Source: Motacilla alba alba (Eukaryota; Chordata; Aves; Passeriformes; Motacillidae). From it: a stretch of DNA of 64,000 nt. Under the pieces are notes generated by a model, which was not told the DNA's origin, made no database searches, and was given only the letters and a program-made list of their open reading frames with translations. The stretch is from NCBI RefSeq assembly GCF_015832195.1, contig NC_052019.1:43651016-43715015 (forward strand), read 5' to 3'. Position numbers and translations under genes: made by a program. Below are positions 51,801 to 61,080 of this stretch, one piece after another (the first letter of the stretch is position 1; the number at the start of each line of letters is the position of its first letter).

Positions 51801-54079
51801 GCTTGAGGCTGGAAGTGCAGCTCCTCCAGCACTTGCCAGGACTTGGGTAACACCCGGTGCAAGTTTGGGAAGATATCCCGGTGCTCAGCCACTGAGAGGA
51901 GCTTGTCCCGCAGGCGACGCACCTGGCAACGGTCCTGGCAGCTGAAAGGCAGCACTGGAGACAGGATCTGTGGGCGGTGGTTGAGAAGATACTGAAACTG
52001 GGCTTTCTTTCGCCGCAAGTTCTTGTCTGAGACCCCGTAAAAGGCAGCATGCGGGCTGGAGCAGCGCAGGTCAAAGTCCTGTCCCAGAGCCTCATCCACC
52101 TGCTGGACTAAGCTCTGGAGTCCCTCAGCATCCCTCTTCTCCTGCTGAGCGATCTGGTGATGGATGTCCAGGCACTTCTCTTCCAACTCCCGCTCCGCAC
52201 AGAGGTCAGCATGTGTTCCCACCATGCACACTACAGCATGGGGCACCTTGGAACTGAGCCAGTGTAAGAAATAGCCCACAGAGGGGTAGAAGTGCTGAGG
52301 GACGTAGGCACTCAAATTCACCACCAGCACGTACAAGGCTCCAGGGGAGAGGAAGAAAGACTGGATCACATCATAGCTTGGGTCCCCTGCCAGCTCATAC
52401 ACAATGAATGTCAGGCCCCTCTCTGCATCTGCTGTCCAGTCCATCACCTCGATGCCCTTACTGCCTCCTGATAGTCCTAGTCCCAGTGGTACTCGGGGCA
52501 CATTGGATGGCAGTGACGGCACAGGGGATGTTGTGTCCCCTTTTGCTCGGTGAGAGGGCACACGAGAAGCGATGTCCTGCCGCTCAACAGGGAGATGTTC
52601 CACCTGCTGCATGACAGGTACCCGAGTTGAGGAATTGTCTTGAGGGTCTGGAAAGGGGCAACATCCAACTGCCACCCTCCCAACGTCCTGCTGTTGCCCA
52701 GGAAACCCTCTGTGCTGGGTGTTCCCTGCCTCCAGGCTTCCCATGTCCTCTCTCTGCTCATTTTCCTCCATGAGGCACCGTCTCAGCAGGGTCTTTCCTG
52801 CATCCTTTAGGCCCATGAGGACTAGTTTGAGGCGGGGTTTGAGGGCAGGCTGGGAGTGGGCCAGCTCCTGCTGGTAAGCTGCGATGTAGGGGATGCCTTT
52901 CATGCACACCTCATAGGGGGGCTGGATGAGGGGGTTGTCTTTGATCTTCCACAGGGTGACACGGGAAAGCTGCCCGAAGCCCTCAGGCAGGATGGCGATC
53001 TGGTTGCCTTGCAGGACCAGCTCCTCTAGGCTGTGGAGGAGCACGATGGAGTCAGGCAGGTAGCGGATGCGGTTGTTGTCCAGCCAGAGAGTACGGAGCT
53101 GGTGGAGCTGAGAGAGGTGAGGGGGCAGCACGGTGAGCTGGTTGCGGCTCAGGTAGAGCTCCTCCAGACTGGGCAGTGCCAAGATGGCAGAGGGGAACTC
53201 CCCCAGCAGGTTGGATGAGAGGTTCAGCATCTTGAGCCGCTGTAGTCTGCCGAAGCCGGCGGGCAGCGCCTGCAGCCGGTTGCCGTCCAGCATGAGGCTC
53301 TCGAGGGCACTCAGCTGGCAGAGACCCTCGGGAAGGGACGCCAGCCCGGTGCCGCTGAGCCAGAGGATCTTGAGGCGGCGGAGGGCAGCGATGCCCTCGG
53401 GCAGGGCCCCGAGGTGGCGGTTGCCGGAACAGTCGAGCTCCTCCAGGGCGGCCAGCTCCAGCAGCGGGGCAGGGAAGGAGGGCAGCAGGTTGTGGTCGAC
53501 GTCGAGGGTGCGGAGGTGCCGCAGACGGCCCAGGCCCTCGGGCAGGCGGCGCAGGCGGTTGAAGCTGAGGTCGAGCTCCTCGAGGCAGCCCAGCTCGGCG
53601 AGGCGGGGGGGCAGCCCCGGGCCCTCGGCGCCCAGTTCGTTGTGGCTGAGGCTGAGCTTACGCAGGCCCCGCAGCCCCGCCAGCGCCCCGCCATCCCCCA
53701 GGCCCCGCAGCCGGTTGTGGCTGAGGTCGAGCTCGGCCAGGCGGCCCAGGTGGCGCAGGGCGGCGGCGGGCAGGCGGCCCAGCCGGTTGCGCCGCAGGCT
53801 GAGCACCCGCAGCCCGCTCAGGGCGGCACCCACCTCCTCGGGCAGCTCCTCCAGCCCCCGCCCGCTCAGGTTCAGCGCCTCCAGCTCCCCCAGGGCCGCC
53901 GCCGCCAGGGACGGGAGGCGAGGAGCGGCGGCACCGGGGGGCGGCGGCGGCCCCCCCGGCGGCCCCGCGTCCGGCTCGGGCTCGGGCTCCGGCTCGCCGG
54001 GGCCGCCCCGCAGCTTCCGTGCGCGCAGGGCGGCGTCGCGCCACAGCCGCACCGCCTTCGGGGGCTCCGTCTGAGCCAT
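24750..54079 (-). CDS. MFHAS1: MFHAS1 (MASL1), ROCO-family signalling regulator
   Basis: Exon 1 (54079-50887, 1,064 codons plus one base) joins exon 2 (24876-24750) across a 26 kb GT-AG intron, giving at least 1,107 residues. The human protein has about 1,052. It is a cytoplasmic ROCO protein that modulates Toll-like receptor, ERK and related signalling and was first noted as an amplified sequence in fibrous histiocytoma. Visible parts: a basic N-terminus ([15 protein letters not shown]), a Pro/Gly/Glu-rich linker to ~residue 55, 13 leucine-rich repeats at about 67-385, a Roc GTPase-like domain with P-loop GLKDAGKT at 423-430 and GTHAD at 621-625, then a COR-like and C-terminal region (about 700-1,064). 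Odd points: a ~100-residue Pro/Ser/Gln-rich insert after the P-loop, Glu562 where DxxG is expected, and an unlocated last exon. Confidence 0.96.
30071..30132 (+). mobile_element. Short CR1-like 3' remnant
   Basis: 'cctgagcgacctgatcta ... ggcagagggctggatagaga ... cctccagg' matches the wording of CR1 3' ends over about 60 bp. It lacks the terminal octamer and is heavily eroded. Confidence 0.5.
30180..30272. repeat. A-rich (caaa)n tract
   Basis: Imperfect caaa/caaaa repeats over about 90 bp, inside MFHAS1 intron 1. Confidence 0.85.
32575..32860. other. Candidate conserved non-coding element in MFHAS1 intron 1
   Basis: A non-repetitive AT-rich stretch with many TAAT/ATTA and ATTAG cores (gattagcttcattaac, ccttattagctgg, gtgtaatgagctc), with no reading frame and no repeat signature. 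It has the texture of a vertebrate enhancer. This is inference from appearance only. Confidence 0.25.
36675..36680 (-). terminator. Minus-strand AATAAA within MFHAS1 intron 1
   Basis: taataaagctttgccttg on the minus strand with a GU/U-rich stretch (ggactgttttcc) about 30 nt later. It could be an intronic polyadenylation site or the end of a non-coding transcript. No exon is identified upstream. Confidence 0.25.
37698..37712. repeat. Poly-T run (15 bp)
   Basis: Uninterrupted T run inside MFHAS1 intron 1. Confidence 0.85.
39535..40380 (-). mobile_element. ERVL-like solo LTR (minus strand) with 5-bp target duplication
   Basis: The element is bounded by TG...CA (plus-strand view tgtggtgggttaaccctagc ... 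aacccactgca) and flanked by the direct repeat AAAAT at 39,530-39,534 and 40,381-40,385. On the minus strand it shows a TATA-like acatataag near 40,195 and the GC-rich tandem 'ctggagcagg/ctgtggg' body seen in common bird LTRs. Length is 846 bp. There is no internal region, so it arose by LTR-LTR recombination. A 5-bp duplication fits class III (ERVL) rather than alpharetroviral elements. Confidence 0.88.
42035..42053. repeat. G-run (12 G, then AGGGG)
   Basis: Twelve uninterrupted G followed by agggg on the plus strand, C-rich on the transcribed strand of the MFHAS1 intron. Such a run could form a quadruplex structure. Confidence 0.8.
45367..45408. repeat. Short tandem duplication (2 x ~21 bp)
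   Basis: gaagaggattccttcatgca followed directly by an almost identical aagaggatttcttcatgca copy. Confidence 0.7.
49319..49366. repeat. G/T-rich low-complexity stretch
   Basis: Runs of G and T (ggagggttgttgggggggg and neighbours) within MFHAS1 intron 1. Confidence 0.6.
49588..49664. repeat. A/C-rich low-complexity tract
   Basis: Runs of A broken by C and G (aaaaaaaaacacaaaaaaac, then aaaccccaaaac units), inside MFHAS1 intron 1. Confidence 0.8.
50438..50522. repeat. Pair of nested local tandem duplications
   Basis: ggaactaagggga occurs twice 17 bp apart, followed directly by two copies (50,467-50,491 and 50,497-50,521) of an aaataaaacccc..cattcaaa unit of about 25 bp. Confidence 0.75.
50740..50802. 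repeat. A/G-rich tract just inside MFHAS1 intron 1
   Basis: A (gaaaaaa)n-like stretch of about 65 bp beginning ~85 nt downstream of the exon 1 donor. On the transcribed strand it is U/C-rich and would be read as a run of Phe if the intron were retained. Confidence 0.85.
50887..54079 (-). CDS. MFHAS1: MFHAS1 coding exon 1 (giant exon)
   Basis: A single uninterrupted frame from ATG (context cggccATGG) to donor CCAG before GTAAGG, 1,064 codons. It carries the leucine-rich repeats ([72 protein letters not shown] and others), the Roc domain and most of the C-terminal region, up to [17 protein letters not shown]. The frame remains open past the donor into the intron, which explains a longer raw reading frame that is not the real protein end. 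Confidence 0.97.
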
Positions 54080-54640
54080 GGCCGGGGGAGCGGGCCCCCG
54101 CCCCGCCCGACCCTACCTGCCGCCGCCGCCGCTGCTCGCCATGGGCGCGGCCGCGCTGCGCGTCGCCGCCGCCGCGACGGGCTCGGGGCTCCCCGCGGCT
54201 CCGCGCCGGCACTGCCGCCGCGCCGCCCCGCGCACGTACCGCCGCCGCCGCCGCTGCCACCGCCCCGCCGGGGGCGGGACGCGGTCACGGCCCGGCCCCG
54301 GCAGCGCCGCGCCGCCCCCGCGCCGGGGAAAGCCGGCCTTGCCTCTGGGGGGACAACCCGCCCCTGCCTGCCGGGCACCGGCCCCTTCTCCCCGAGAAAG
54401 AAGGGTCTGCGTGCTGGCCTGAGGCTCCCGGCCTGCGGCTCCCACCCCCGGCAACGCCCGAGAGAGCGGCCCTTCGGGTGCCCCGGTGGGGTGAGCCCGC
54501 CTGGCCCCGGAGGCGGTGGGGCAGCAGCAGTGGCGGTGGCGGCGCTTCGCCGGGACCCCGGTGTGTGACAGCCGCCGTCCTGGGTCTCGCCCTACTCCTG
54601 GGCTCGCTGAGAGCTTTGCGAGCCGCCCGACTCACCACGG
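53300..54640 (-). promoter_or_regulatory. MFHAS1: CpG island over MFHAS1 start
   Basis: Extremely GC-rich from the LRR-coding part of exon 1 through the start codon and about 550 bp upstream. It contains GC boxes and gccgccgcc runs and no TATA box. High GC in the coding part yields long antisense frames. Confidence 0.85.
54113..54142 (-). other. MFHAS1: Possible MFHAS1 upstream ORF or alternative 5' exon end
   Basis: ATG GCG AGC AGC then four GGC, AGG, TAG on the minus strand, ending 33 nt before the MFHAS1 start. The same bases contain a good donor (GGCAG before GTAGGG). It is either a nine-residue upstream frame or the end of an alternative non-coding or short-coding first exon. Confidence 0.3.
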
Positions 54641-57600
54641 AGTTACGGCAAAAGCTGTCGTGTTGTCTCGTGTCATTTTTTCTCGAGGCAAGGGCTGATT
54701 TTTCATCCAGCCCTGCAAAAAACCGAGGTTAACCTTTCTTCCCATTCAGTAAATGTTCTTCCGTGTTGAGAGAGTGCGAAAGCTTGCAGCCCTCTGGTTA
54801 ATCGGAGCAACTCTGCCACCTTCCTGCCGTGCTTTGTTTCCTATGCTGCATCCATCTGGCCAGACCCTAAACACTGCCTTCTTCAGGTTCCTCAGTCAAG
54901 CTTTGCTCCAGGGGGTCGCAGAAATAGGCGTGGAAATTTCCACCTCTGCTATCGAGGGGGAAGAGAGCCCCTTTACAGCGGAGCTGCGAATCAGGGTGAC
55001 GGGGGCTGTGGGCGTTCAGTTTTGCCGTTTTCCCGAGATGTGTGACCTTACTCTTACAAATGTCAGCGATGCACCGTGGCCAAAGGTTCAGATTTTAAAA
55101 CGTCATTGTCTTTGTTCGGCACTGGTCACTCCAGCGTGCCTTGGGGGCTTTGGTGCTTCTTTTCACCGTGGAAGCAACCCTTCACCTTGTTGTAACAGCT
55201 ACCATTAAAGTGTGCTATAAGCTATTGCTTTAGACCCACGAAAAGAAAAAGAAAAAAAGGATTTGCAATGAAAAGTAGTCCACAGGGAAACCAGGTTCAC
55301 AGCCTTTATTGTCTTCCTTATTGTGGAAAGCACTCACAAGAATGACACCTTTCCTTTTGGGTGGCCTTGTGCATCTGACTGCACCTGGAGAGGAGGAGAG
55401 AGCTGAACCAACTTCGTGTGGAGCCGTAGTCACTACACTAAATTATTAAATTTACAAATTACTAAAACTACAAGATTGCAAAGGTTCAGATTCAGTTTCT
55501 TTGTTTCCTATCATTAGCAGACAAGCAGGGATAAAAGAATTTTTCAGACCCTCTGAGTTCTAGGAAACCTTCACCAGGTTTCTGCTAAATGCCTGAGAAT
55601 GACATCACTCTGTGTAGGGAAAATCTTCCTGTGTTGGCTTGTAAAGCCAGACAAAGGACACAAAGGACAGGGAGGAAAGTCCATGCTGAGAGAAAGTGTG
55701 GCTGTAAGAAGGTAAAACTGATCTCTAAGTAGAATTCAGGAGCTGCCCAAAGCCTGCAGAGGCAGTCCTGAGGGCTGGGCTCATGTTTTGGCTCTAGGGC
55801 CACTGTCTGACTTCTGCTGGAGAACAGGTATGCAGGGATACTCATGATCCATGAGACTCTGCTGAGAGGTCCTAAACCTGGGGATAAACTTCTTCCAGAT
55901 CCTGGCCCTGGGAAACAGAAATACTTCATGGCCTCTTGCTAAATTGTGGCCATCTAGAAGTAGTTTCCAAGCTTGTACTAATTTATTTTCAGAGCATCCC
56001 TGCAGTGGGTCAATACATCTTTTATTTGGGCTAACCTAGTTTTTGTGTCTTTGTTTTTCTGAGGGTCACGTGGGAAGTAGCCCTTCTCTGTGCTCCAAAA
56101 GGAGCACCCTCCTTCCTCAATTTTAAAGTGGCACATTCAATTCCTACTGGGGAAAGAGTCATTCTCTTCTCCCATCCTCTTGTCCAATAGCTCTTGCTGA
56201 AATGAAACCAGGTTGATGGTTTAATTTCCAGCCCTCTACATGCAAAACCACCCAACCTGTTGCTATCAAAATTACATTTTTAAATCAAGACGGTGTTTCT
56301 AGAAACAAAAAATCTCTGCAGGGAAAATTGACCCTGGCTTCAAATTTGCAGCAAAATTTCTTCTTTCCACTGCCTTGTGCAGGTAAAGACAGCAAAAGCA
56401 GCATCATTATTGAGGGCCACCCACCCCATGATTCCTGTGGGCACTGCAGATGCTCTCTGAGGCCAGGGCAGGCTTCCATTTGCCATATGACCTGCAGCAA
56501 GTGAACTCAAAAGGCTGCCACTGCATTATCCTCTTGCTTCCCATGGGAAAACTGGAGGAGCTCCTCCACTGGGGATGCTCCAAGCAGCTGCTCCAGCCAG
56601 CTGAAAAACACCAGGGAGAGAAGTACTTATCTCCATCTGCCTGCTATTAGAGGTCATAGCCTGTATTAAACATATCTTTCTGGCAGCATGCAAGGACAGA
56701 CAGGGTAAGTTTTTTTTCATGAAGCAGGGAAAGTTTTGACTGTCAACCTTCCTATCAAAATATGCAAAGCAGCAGGAGCTGCATTCCTCCCCATTGAGAG
56801 GGAGAAGTCATGCAACACTATTCAAAATTTGATAAGCTCCTGTAGGTGATGAATGACGCTAAGGCAGAAGAAACGTGATGAACAGCATGCTGACACAAAG
56901 ACATCCCCAGTGCTGCTTGAAGGTTGTCCAAAGAGGAAAGCTCTGCTGCTTTCCTATGAACCTTACACTTTATCCCATTATGTCTGCATGAGTGTGCAAA
57001 TCCGTGATGGTGTCAGCCAGGGATGGTTTCTCTTGGCTTTTTCAACACATTCACCACAGTCAAAGCTGCCAGTAGGGAATGAGATAGGTAGTTTCTGGGG
57101 AAAAGGAAGATTTTGTTTCTCAGAAAATGTGGCTTTTGGTACAGACCTAGATGATCCCTTATCTTCCCATCTTCTTAGGCAGAGGAGACATATTTTTCCA
57201 AACATGACTTCCTCATTTCCTCTCAATTTACTCATCAGTTTACTAGAGGTCCATTAAACATGAGCATCAGCATTCTGGATGCTGGTTTTGAAGCCATTTC
57301 CTTATTTTCGGAGGTTAAAAATACTCAGAAACCACACCAAACCCCTCTCTTGCTGCTCAGGACCAGCTGAGACTTACAGCCAGGTGGCTGTAAGATTGCC
57401 AGGAAATCTATAAAGCATTTTATGTATAAAAAAAAAAATCCCATTTCAGTGGGTTCCATTATATGTCAGAATTGCATTTGCAGTTATTAATTTTAAATAG
57501 TAGTCCTGCAAAATCCTATTGATGGAATTTAATTATTCAGATGAAATCTGAAGTGCTTCCACTTTACTGAGCCCTGCACCTGCATCATTAATAAGATTTC

Positions 57601-58444
57601 TATGTAAAGCACCTTCTTCCTGGGTCAGGCAAAAGGCACTGAGTAATCAACAGTATTTTAGGCCCTCGCAGGACAAGAGGTGCAAATGTAACCAGCTGCT
57701 TGTGACAGGACATGAACTTAAATCAGAAGCACCAAGCTGCTGTGGTAAGCGGATGCAGGGTGTGCTGTGGGCCAGTGCAGAGCTCACAGGCTCTGGCAGC
57801 AGCAGCGAGCGAGGCTGGCAGGCCCCTGGGAGCCTGCATGCCCTCTGCAGCACCAGACACGCAGCCCACTGGTTAAAAACCCCAGGGTCCTGCTTTAGCA
57901 CCAATTCAAGAAGTCCTGTTTCCAAGGGCTCAGTGGCTGGCTGGGGAACAAGCAATAGGTTGACTGACTCCTTTCAAAGATCCTCCACATGTTCCTCCTC
58001 AATCTTAAACAGAAGCCCTGTGAGGACGAAATTTTGCCCAGAACTGCATTCTCCACACTATTTTGCCCACCCTTTCTGCAGGAGTGCTATGAATCTACCC
58101 CAAGGCTTACCAAGCCATACACAAATGGTGATGGCAGCACTTGAAGAGATCCTGGACATGCTTTGGGCAGGAGAAAGAGAGGGGCTGGGATGAACAGCAC
58201 TGCTGTTTGTCTCAACCCTCTGTAGGGGAGGCGTGGAGCTGTACTTGTGGGGCAGGAAGACTAAGGAGAAGTTTGGGAATGCGATAGGATAGGGACCCCC
58301 ACCCAAACGTGGAGTCTGAAGAGGAGGTGCATCCTCAGAACTGCCCCATGTAACCCACGACCTGGCCCCACTTCCCCATAGGTAGGTCTCATCCTGTGAA
58401 TCCTAATTGCTTTGCTTGTTTCTTCCTAGGCATAGGAATTCCTT
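54641..58444. other. Intergenic region between MFHAS1 and the CR1 element
   Basis: No conserved protein is recognised. A plus-strand frame of 151 codons (54,753-55,208), divergent from MFHAS1, ends at an overlapping ATTAAA. Short A/T tracts lie at 55,240 and 57,428. The rest is unremarkable AT-rich sequence. Confidence 0.5.
54753..55208 (+). other. Uncharacterised 151-codon frame divergent from MFHAS1
   Basis: It starts MFFRVERVRKLAALWL, has a moderately hydrophobic start and no domain I recognise. The stop codon overlaps ATTAAA (55,204-55,209), a possible polyadenylation signal. The position just outside the MFHAS1 CpG island suggests a divergent promoter transcript. It may be non-coding, and no homology is claimed. 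Confidence 0.2.
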
Positions 58445-59100
58445 TCATAGAATCACAGGAAGGTTTGTGTTGGAAGGAACCTTTAAAGATTATCAAATCC
58501 AGCCCCCCTGCCTTGGGCAGGGACATCTTCAACTAGATCAGGTTGCTCAAAGCCTCATCTCACCTGGCCTTGAACACTTCTGGAGGTGGGGCATCCATAA
58601 CTCCTCTGGGCAACCTGTTCCAGTGCCTCACCACCCTCATGGTAAAGAATTTCTTCCTAACATCTAATCTAAATCTCTCCTCTTTTAGTTTAAATCTGTT
58701 CCCCCTTGTTCTGTCACTACCTGCCTGTGTAAAAGTCCTTCTCCCCTTTTTCTTATAAACCCACTTTAAGTAGTGGAAGGATACAGTGAGGTCTCCCTGG
58801 AAGCTTCTCTTCTCCAGGCTGAACAACCCAGCTCTCTCAAGCTGTCTTAGTAGCAGAGGTGCTTCAGCCCTCTGCTCATCTTTGTAGCCCACTTCTGGAC
58901 TTGCTTCAACAGGTCTAGAGGACCCCAGAGCTGGATATAGTATTCCAGGGGGGGTCTCACAGGAGAGGATTAAATGGGAAGAATCTCCCTTGATCTGCTG
59001 GCCATGCTTCATTTCATGCAGCCCAGTACACAACTGGCTTTCTAGGCTACGAGTGCACATTGCTGGCTCATGTCCTGTATTTCATCCACCAATGGCCTTC
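58445..59100 (-). mobile_element. CR1 LINE, 3' part of ORF2 and 3' UTR
   Basis: On the minus strand the last part of the CR1 reverse-transcriptase polyprotein is readable (RTRGNRFKLKEERFRLDVRK, FFTMRVVRHWNRLPRGVM, EVFKAR). The 3' UTR follows and ends in the octamer-type terminus (gtgattctatga) at about 58,445. About 650 bp remain, so the 5' end is truncated. The frame for the last ~165 codons is fairly intact but carries no catalytic domain, so the copy is inactive. It may extend a little beyond 59,100. Confidence 0.95.
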
Positions 59101-59280
59101 TTTTGAAGGTTGACCCAGAGTATAGCATTCCCTACTCAATCCTACAACCAACAATTAAATTTTAAGGCCACCATGGATCCCCAATTTAAAAAAAAAATAT
59201 TACTTGCATTTTTAAAATTCTTTCAGGAAGTAGAATAAATGTTTGCATACCAATACATTTCATAAAAGTGATGTCTCGGT

Positions 59281-59685
59281 TTATGGGAAATACAGAGAGA
59301 GCAAAGGAATATGAGTTTTTTTTGCCACTGATGCCACAAAAGCAATTGGAAGATGACAAATAAACTGTGGGAAGGCAGTGGTGAGCTGAACAAGTGCATA
59401 CTGTTGCTCTGGCCTCTTAAATACCTTACAAAGCTTGGTTCGGACAAAGGGGGACGTTGCAACTAGCTTGCAAAGTCCTTCTTGAGTTTTGAAATGAAAG
59501 GCATCTATGAAGCAGCAGCTGTAGAGATTAAGTGCCAGGAAGGTCTTGCTGAACTCTCTCAGTGCCTGGTCAAGGCCCATGCCTTCTAAGTCATGGGACA
59601 AACAAGAACTGAGCTGGGCACATTCAAATGGATCTTCTTTTACTTCTCCACTAGTCATGGGGACTGATTTAATGCCCCCCTTCAC
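59281..59685 (-). other. Uncharacterised 134-codon frame overlapping a duplicated segment
   Basis: A frame of 134 codons that I do not recognise. It includes CFIDAFHFKTQEGLCKLVAT and ends in IPLLSLYFP. The part from about 59,315 to 59,535 has a diverged second copy at 60,878-61,080 in the same orientation, where the frame breaks at a stop after ~30 residues. It is either a lineage-specific gene or exon or a non-coding repeat unit. Coding status is unproven. Confidence 0.25.
59315..59535. repeat. Copy 1 of a local direct duplication
   Basis: The plus strand runs 'ccactgatgccacaaaagca ... aaactgtgggaaggc ... gagctgaacaa ... cctcttaaataccttac ... gcttgcaaagtcctt ... gaagcagcagctg'. The same ordered words recur 1.56 kb to the right. 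It matches no repeat family I know. Confidence 0.8.
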
Positions 59686-60611
59686 ATTACCAGCAGAAAG
59701 GTTCTTAGTAGCACTAGACTAGATCCCAATTTCTTCTGATTTCCTATTTTCTGATTTTCTGTGCTCCCAGCACTAGACCTGTCAGTGCTTCTTCAGCACA
59801 TCACATGGTGCTATGCAAACACTTCCTAAAGCCCTTTTGCTACCAAACAGCTAAGGCAGATGTACTTGCTAGGATGAGGCTGGCTGGCCTTGGCCATATT
59901 CACTCCTTTTAACAGGAATTCCTCATCACTCTTCCCATCTCTGTCCTGTGGCTGCTGCCCCACCAGGTGTACTGAGAATTTTCCAGAAATCGTTGCTGTT
60001 GATATTATTCCTGTCAATGGAACCCCCCTTTCCTCACAGATTAAAGTTAAGTGATCTCTCAGTAACAGCTATTGGAGCTTTCAGACATAACTGTAACTGG
60101 TGTTTATATCCTCCCTAGATATCAGAAAGCCAGGAGAACTGTGATCTCAGCTTTCTTCTGCTTTCCAAATCCAAACCAAAATCCTTATTTAAATGCTTCT
60201 GCTTATGTTGTTCAGATCTGCTCATTCTTACAGAGGGCATGTTTTGGTCCCTGATATCCCTAGATTTCTCTTCCTTACCTTTTAGCACTGGTTACCCTGG
60301 GTAACCTTCTGCCTGGCTGCCCCAGCTTCCTGTTCCACCTCTCCACACTGTTGTTTCTGAGCAGATGGAGTGTTCCCCACTAGGCCTCTCTCCACCATTT
60401 GCTCCGTGTGGCTTTTTAGGGACTGCCTTATTCTGGCCAATGGGCTCTGCGGCAGCACTGCTTTCCTCCCTGGAATGCGTGAAGAAGTGGCCTTTCAGCT
60501 TAGCTAATCAACTTTTAAAGAACTGCCAGGCTCTGCTTAGGTTTCTCCATCAGCTTTCTCTCCTGGTCTCATTTCCTGGCTTTAGGAAAGGAGCTGTACT
60601 GGAAGGAAGCA

Positions 60612-60756
60612 GCGTTCAAAGCCAGGTTGGATAAAGCCTTGAATGGCCTGGTCTAGAGGGAGGTGTTCCCTGCCTGTGGCAAGGGATATCGGGACTAGAT
60701 GATCTTTAAGGTCCATTCCAAGCCCATAACATTCTACGATTCTGTGATTCCATGAA
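60612..60756 (+). mobile_element. CR1 LINE 3' end fragment
   Basis: 'gttcaaagccaggttggata ... ggcctggtctagagggaggt ... gatgatctttaaggtcc' and a terminal attctgtgattccatga repeat mark a plus-strand CR1 3' end of about 145 bp. Confidence 0.92.
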
Positions 60757-60877
60757 GCCACGCTGCTGGCTGGATCACCTGCAAGGGAAGGGAGATGAGC
60801 ATCAGGTCAAGCGCTAGCTACCCCTGGGAGCCAGGCAACCCACCCTTTTCTGGCGTGACCGTAAAGGAGTGTGATTT

Positions 60878-61080
60878 GTTTGTCACTGATGCCATAATAG
60901 CACCTGGATGGTGAAACAAACTGTGGAAAGCCGGCGCTGAGCTGAACAATTCGTACCCATGCCTCTTAAGTACCTCGCAAAGCCTGGATATGGCAAGAGG
61001 GTGTTACAAGTAGCTTGCAAAGTCCTCCTGGAGTTTGGACACGAACAGCGGCTGTGAAGAAGCAGCTGCCCAGATTCTGG
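60878..61080. repeat. Copy 2 of the local direct duplication, at the TNKS CpG island edge
   Basis: The plus strand runs 'tcactgatgccataatagca ... aaactgtggaaagcc ... gagctgaacaa ... cctcttaagtacctcgc ... gcttgcaaagtcctc ... gaagcagctgccc', colinear with copy 1. It runs directly into the GC-rich TNKS promoter and is richer in CpG and GC than copy 1. Confidence 0.8.

Noticed and set aside
53184..54568. Long plus-strand frames antisense to the MFHAS1 LRR region
   Set aside because: Their periodic Val/Glu/Ala/Gln pattern mirrors the leucine-rich repeats on the other strand. This is a GC-rich shadow, not a gene.
58560..59060. 166-codon minus-strand frame as a host gene
   Set aside because: Its C-terminal part is the end of the CR1 LINE polyprotein, so it belongs to the mobile element.
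54641..61059. PPP1R3B expected between this gene group and TNKS by comparison with human
   Set aside because: No frame in this interval resembles a PP1 glycogen-targeting subunit (no RVxF plus CBM21-type sequence), so it is absent here.
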